Position numbers and translations under genes: made by a program. From the NCBI RefSeq assembly GCF_900289115.1, contig NZ_LT985196.1:716010-780009 (forward strand): 64,000 bases of DNA, given 5' to 3'. The stretch is from Janibacter massiliensis. GTDB lineage: Bacteria > Actinomycetota > Actinomycetes > Actinomycetales > Dermatophilaceae. This document shows positions 60,745-64,000 of the stretch, piece by piece. Position 1 is the first letter of the stretch, and each line of letters begins with the position of its first letter. The notes under the pieces are model-generated. The model saw only the letters and a program-made list of their open reading frames with translations, made no database searches and had not been told where the DNA came from.

Positions 60745-61656
60745 ATGACGACGACGTCGACGATCCCCGCTGCCGACGGCCGGCCCATCTCGGTCCACGA
60801 GTGGACGCCGGAACGCGATCCGCGGGCGGTCGTCGTCATCGCGCACGGGATGGCCGAGCACGCCCGTCGGTACGAGGCGCTCGCCGCGGACCTCACGGCG
60901 GCGGGGTACGCGGTCCTCGCGCACGACCACCTCGGCCACGGCGAGGGGGCGGAGCTTCGCGGCTGGTTCGCCGAGCGGGACGGGTGGGCGACCGTCGTGG
61001 ACGACATGCGGCGGGTCGTCGCGCACGCCCACGAGCGCTGGCCGGACCAGCCCGTCGTCCTGCTCGGGCACTCGATGGGGTCGCTGCTCGCGCGCCAGTA
61101 CGTCATCGACGACGCGAGCGACGTGGACGCGCTCGTCCTGTCCGGCACGGCGGTCGACCCGGGGATCGTCGGGCGCGTCGGGCGGCTCGTGGCCGGTGCC
61201 GAGGCTCGGGTGCGGGGCTCGCGTCACCCCAGCCGGCTGATGAACCGCCTGACGTTCGGCTCGTACAACAAGGGGACGGCCGGGCGCACCGAGTTCGACT
61301 GGCTGTCCCGTGACGAGGCGGTCGTCGACGACTACATCGAGGACCCGCTCAGCGGCTCGGTGCACTCGTCGGGCTTCTTCGTCGACCTGCTCGGCGGGGT
61401 CGCCACGATCAACCGCCGCGCGAGCATCGCCAGGGTGCGTACCGATCTGCCGATCTACGTCGTCGCCGGGGAGGCCGACCCGGTCGGCGGCAAGCGGGCG
61501 GCGGGCCCGCGCAGGGTCGCGCAGCTGCACACGGCGGCGGGGGTCAAGGACGTGACGCTGAAGATCTACCCCGGCGCGCGGCACGAGGTCTTCAACGAGA
61601 CCAACCGGGACGAGGTCGTCGCGGACCTGCTCGCCTGGCTCGACACCCGCGTCTGA
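60745..61656 (+). CDS. Alpha/beta hydrolase, monoacylglycerol-lipase type
   Basis: A 303-residue serine hydrolase. The nucleophile elbow is GHSMG (Ser110), the acid is Asp245 in AGEADPVG and the base His280 in PGARHEVFNE. The HGMAEHARRYEALA and DHLGHGEG motifs mark the monoacylglycerol-lipase/lysophospholipase group. The ATG is set by the leaderless -10 box; an in-frame GTG lies 9 nt earlier. No signal peptide, so it acts inside the cell on mono-acyl glycerols or similar esters. Confidence 0.9.
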   Translation: MTTTSTIPAADGRPISVHEWTPERDPRAVVVIAHGMAEHARRYEALAADLTAAGYAVLAHDHLGHGEGAELRGWFAERDGWATVVDDMRRVVAHAHERWPDQPVVLLGHSMGSLLARQYVIDDASDVDALVLSGTAVDPGIVGRVGRLVAGAEARVRGSRHPSRLMNRLTFGSYNKGTAGRTEFDWLSRDEAVVDDYIEDPLSGSVHSSGFFVDLLGGVATINRRASIARVRTDLPIYVVAGEADPVGGKRAAGPRRVAQLHTAAGVKDVTLKIYPGARHEVFNETNRDEVVADLLAWLDTRV

Positions 61657-61700
61657 GCGCGCCGCCGGACGCCGATTCGTCGCGACGACGGCGATGCCCC

Positions 61701-61706
61701 TAAGGT
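61701..61706 (+). promoter_or_regulatory. Putative -10 box of the DEAD-box helicase gene
   Basis: TAAGGT lies about 170 nt before the GTG start, implying an untranslated leader of about 165 nt. Confidence 0.4.
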
Positions 61707-61878
61707 GGGGGAGTCGATCCACCTGGTTCTGCCGTGGATCGCGCGCCGGTTCGCAGCTCCGGCCCTGCCGGGCCGTGTGTCAGAGCTCATCGGCGTCCGA
61801 CCTGGCACGTCACGCCATCGCGTCGCGGCACCTCGCCGCGCGGGCAGGACACCACCCCGATCATCGGAGAACCCCACC

Positions 61879-63315
61879 GTGTCGACCGACACCACCACCT
61901 TCACCGGCCTCGGCCTGCCCGCCGACCTCGCCGCCGTCCTCGCCGAGCGAGGCATCACCACCCCCACCCCGATCCAGGCTGCGACGCTGCCGGACTCCCT
62001 CGCCGGGCGCGACGTCCTCGGCCGGGGCCGTACGGGGTCGGGCAAGACCTTCGCCTTCCTCCTGCCGCTCGTCGCCGGGCTCGCCGAGAGCGGGCACCGC
62101 GCCCGTCCGAAGAAGCCCCGCGCGCTGATCCTCGCCCCGACCCGCGAGCTCGTCGCGCAGATCGAGGACTCCCTCGCGCCGCTGGCCGCCGTCCACCGGA
62201 TGACGGTCCGCACCGTCTTCGGCGGTGTCGGGCAGAACCCGCAGGTCACGGCGATCGCGAAGGGCGTCGACGTCGTCATCGCCTGCCCGGGCCGGCTCGA
62301 GGATCTCATGGGTCAGGGCCACGTCGACCTGTCCGACGTCGAGTGCGTCATCCTCGACGAAGCCGACCACATGGCCGACCTCGGCTTCCTGCCGGGCGTC
62401 AAGCGGATCCTCGACCGGGTCCCGCGGGACGCGCAGCACATGCTCTTCTCCGCCACCCTCGACGCGGGCGTCAACGTCCTCGTCAAGAAGTACCTCTCGA
62501 ACCCCGTGACCCACGAGGCGGACTCCGAGCAGTCGCCCGTGTCGACGATGGCCCACCACGTCTTCCACGTGCGGGCCGACGACCACCTCAAGGTCGTCAC
62601 CGACCTCGCCGCCGCTCCCGGCCGGACGGTCGTGTTCACCCGGACCAAGCACCGCGCGAAGAAGCTCGCCCGCCAGCTCAACGCCGCCGGGGTGCCCGCG
62701 GTCGAGCTGCACGGCAACCTCAGCCAGAACGCACGGACCCGGACGATGGAGGCCTTCCACTCGGGCAGGGCGTCGACCCTCGTCGCGACGGACATCGCCG
62801 CGCGTGGGATCCACGTCGACGACGTCGGTCTCGTCCTCCACGCCGACCCGCCGGTCGAGCACAAGGCGTACCTCCACCGCTCGGGCCGGACCGCCCGGGC
62901 CGGGAGCGAGGGCACCGTCGTCACGCTGATGACCGACGAGCAGCGCAAGGACGTGCGGGACCTGACCCGCAAGGCCGGGATCGACCCGACGACGACGAAG
63001 GTTGGCCCGGGTCACCCGCTCCTGGCGGAGGTCGCCCCGGGTGAGCGCGAGTTCCCCGGCGCCTTCGTCCACGACGTCCCGCAGCAGCAGCCGCGGCAGA
63101 AGAAGGCCTCCGGCGGGCAGTCGCGTCCGGGCGGGCAGCGGAGCGGGCAGGGCGGCGGCCGTCGCTCGGGCGGGTCGGGCCAGCGGTCCGGCTCCGGCCG
63201 GTCCGGCTCGGCCTCGAGCACCCCGCGCCAGGCGGCCCAGCCGTCGACCGCGCACATCTCCGGCGGCCGTCGAGCGGGTCAGTCCCGTCGCGTCGCCAGC
63301 CGTCCCGCGGGCTGA
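61879..63315 (+). CDS. DEAD-box RNA helicase
   Basis: A 478-residue ATP-dependent RNA helicase. Q-motif ITTPTPIQAATLPDSLAGRD, Walker A RTGSGKT (51-57), PTRELVAQI, DEAD in ILDEADHMADLGF, SAT, then the helicase C domain with VATDIAARGIHVD and YLHRSGRTARAG. A basic, Gly/Ser/Arg/Gln-rich tail (about 395-478) would bind RNA. GTG start preceded by GGAGA. It is likely to work in ribosome assembly or RNA decay, and a cold-induced role is possible given the long leader. Confidence 0.94.
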   Translation: MSTDTTTFTGLGLPADLAAVLAERGITTPTPIQAATLPDSLAGRDVLGRGRTGSGKTFAFLLPLVAGLAESGHRARPKKPRALILAPTRELVAQIEDSLAPLAAVHRMTVRTVFGGVGQNPQVTAIAKGVDVVIACPGRLEDLMGQGHVDLSDVECVILDEADHMADLGFLPGVKRILDRVPRDAQHMLFSATLDAGVNVLVKKYLSNPVTHEADSEQSPVSTMAHHVFHVRADDHLKVVTDLAAAPGRTVVFTRTKHRAKKLARQLNAAGVPAVELHGNLSQNARTRTMEAFHSGRASTLVATDIAARGIHVDDVGLVLHADPPVEHKAYLHRSGRTARAGSEGTVVTLMTDEQRKDVRDLTRKAGIDPTTTKVGPGHPLLAEVAPGEREFPGAFVHDVPQQQPRQKKASGGQSRPGGQRSGQGGGRRSGGSGQRSGSGRSGSASSTPRQAAQPSTAHISGGRRAGQSRRVASRPAG

Positions 63316-63344
63316 CCGACCGATCTGCGACAGGATCGGCCGCT

Positions 63345-63848
63345 GTGGGAACGCACGCGCTCGAGCTCACCCTCGACGAGGACGGCGATGCCTCGCTGCG
63401 TGCGGACTGGAGCGCGCTCGACGCCGCGGGCATCCCCTCGCTGACCGGGCACCTCAGCCCGAGCAACGCGCCGCACGTCACCGTCGTCGCGACCCCGACT
63501 CCCATCGGGGGCGTCCTGCGTGATCTTGCGCGGGACGCCCTCGGTCCGTGCCTGCCGTCGGTCGCCCGGCTCGGGGGCTACGCCCTCTTCGGCGGACGTC
63601 GGCTCGCGCTCGCCCGCCTCGTCGAGCCGTCGGCGGAACTCGTCGCCGCCGTCCGTCGGGTCCGTGAGGCGGTCCCCACCGATGTCCGACCGACGTGGGT
63701 CCCGCACGTCTCGGTCGCGCGCGGGCTCACCCACGAGCAGGCCGCGGCGGCGCTGGTCGTGCTCCGCGACCGGCCGATGACGTCGGTGACCCTCGCCCGG
63801 CTGCGGCACTGGGACGTCACGGACAAGGTCGTCACGCCGCTGACCTGA
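63345..63848 (+). CDS. 2H phosphoesterase (2'-5' RNA ligase family)
   Basis: A 167-residue protein with two HxT/S motifs, His44-V-Thr46 (APHVTVVA) and His121-V-Ser123 (VPHVSVAR), the signature of LigT/2H phosphoesterases that open or close cyclic or 2'-5' phosphodiester bonds in RNA or nucleotides. GTG start 29 nt after the helicase stop, with a CAGGAT element 8 nt upstream that could give a near-leaderless mRNA. Confidence 0.88.
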   Translation: MGTHALELTLDEDGDASLRADWSALDAAGIPSLTGHLSPSNAPHVTVVATPTPIGGVLRDLARDALGPCLPSVARLGGYALFGGRRLALARLVEPSAELVAAVRRVREAVPTDVRPTWVPHVSVARGLTHEQAAAALVVLRDRPMTSVTLARLRHWDVTDKVVTPLT

Positions 63849-63872
63849 CGTGAGGGCGGCGTGCCGCGGGCC

Positions 63873-64000
63873 TCACCAGGGGTGGGGCTTGTAGTTCTTG
63901 AGGAACTCGCCATACTGGTCGACCCCGCGCTCGCCCATGACGATCGGGTCGTAGACCCGGGCCGCGCCGTCGACGAGGTCGAGCGGGGCGTGCCAGCCCT
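63873..64000 (-). CDS. C-terminal end of an unidentified gene (cut by window edge)
   Basis: The minus strand is open from the edge to a TGA at 63873-63875 and encodes about 42 residues ending ...YDPIVMGERGVDQYGEFL and KNYKPHPW. Codon usage is typical of the genome and the frame is uninterrupted, so it is probably a real coding end. I do not recognise the protein. It is convergent with the 2H phosphoesterase, 24 nt away. Confidence 0.6.
   Translation of the reverse strand, partial: GWHAPLDLVDGAARVYDPIVMGERGVDQYGEFLKNYKPHPW

Overview
The window is very GC-rich, with short intergenic gaps, many GTG starts and start/stop overlaps. This points to an actinobacterium. The ino1 / sigma factor / ponA / membrane protein / rpsF-ssb-rpsR-rplI / dnaB block matches the conserved mycobacterial-type order near the replication origin. 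A Micrococcales member such as the Intrasporangiaceae or Dermatophilaceae is my best guess, but the sequence alone does not prove it. No rRNA, tRNA, CRISPR array, insertion sequence or integrase was seen.

Region 1 (1-14405) is a compact type VII secretion-like locus. A Pro-rich membrane protein cut by the window edge is followed by an FHA/helix protein, a membrane-anchored propeller-like protein, a MoxR ATPase, a DUF58 protein, a transglutaminase-fold membrane protein and a 1466-residue EccC/EssC-type FtsK/SpoIIIE ATPase. Most of these genes overlap by 4 nt. Two WXG100 genes follow under their own promoter and end in tandem terminators. A PstS-like lipoprotein follows. The transglutaminase fold has lost its Cys and His.

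Region 2 (14419-23191) is core: ino1, a SigE-family sigma factor with a Ser/Thr-rich membrane partner, a bifunctional class A PBP, a polytopic glycosyltransferase-like protein, then rpsF-ssb-rpsR-rplI ending in three palindromes and a strong terminator.

Region 3 (23218-30674) is mixed. It holds a gamma-glutamyltransferase, a low-GC two-gene module (leaderless NUDIX hydrolase overlapping a PLD-helicase-DUF3427 protein) that looks like a defence unit, a MATE exporter and a PucR-type regulator.

Region 4 (30818-37762) holds a second MoxR-DUF58 operon of the Bat type (MoxR, DUF58, membrane protein, two vWA proteins, TPR-like protein). A 374-bp gap with a cluster of DnaA-box-like sites precedes dnaB.

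Region 5 (37763-43982) is an accessory island of lower GC. It has a small Cys-rich protein with its own terminator, a truncated hsdM remnant, and a three-gene AAA ATPase / subtilase / coiled-coil-CHAT protease module whose last gene is split by an apparent one-base frameshift.

Region 6 (43983-51913) is a fatty-acid beta-oxidation regulon. fadA-fadB-fadD-tetR runs on the minus strand and fadE-CoA transferase on the plus strand. Both start from fully overlapping divergent promoters inside one perfect 15-bp inverted repeat, the likely TetR operator.

Region 7 (51957-64000) is mostly housekeeping and transport: an MFS pump with a divergent TetR gene and a 12-bp palindromic operator, a GTPase-like protein, an MmcQ/YjbR protein, a second MFS pump with a ZIP transporter, a cold-shock protein, a K+ channel with TrkA domains, a lipase, a DEAD-box helicase, a 2H phosphoesterase and a cut-off gene at the right edge. 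Several genes here appear to be leaderless, with a TAGGGT -10 box 6-7 nt before the start codon.
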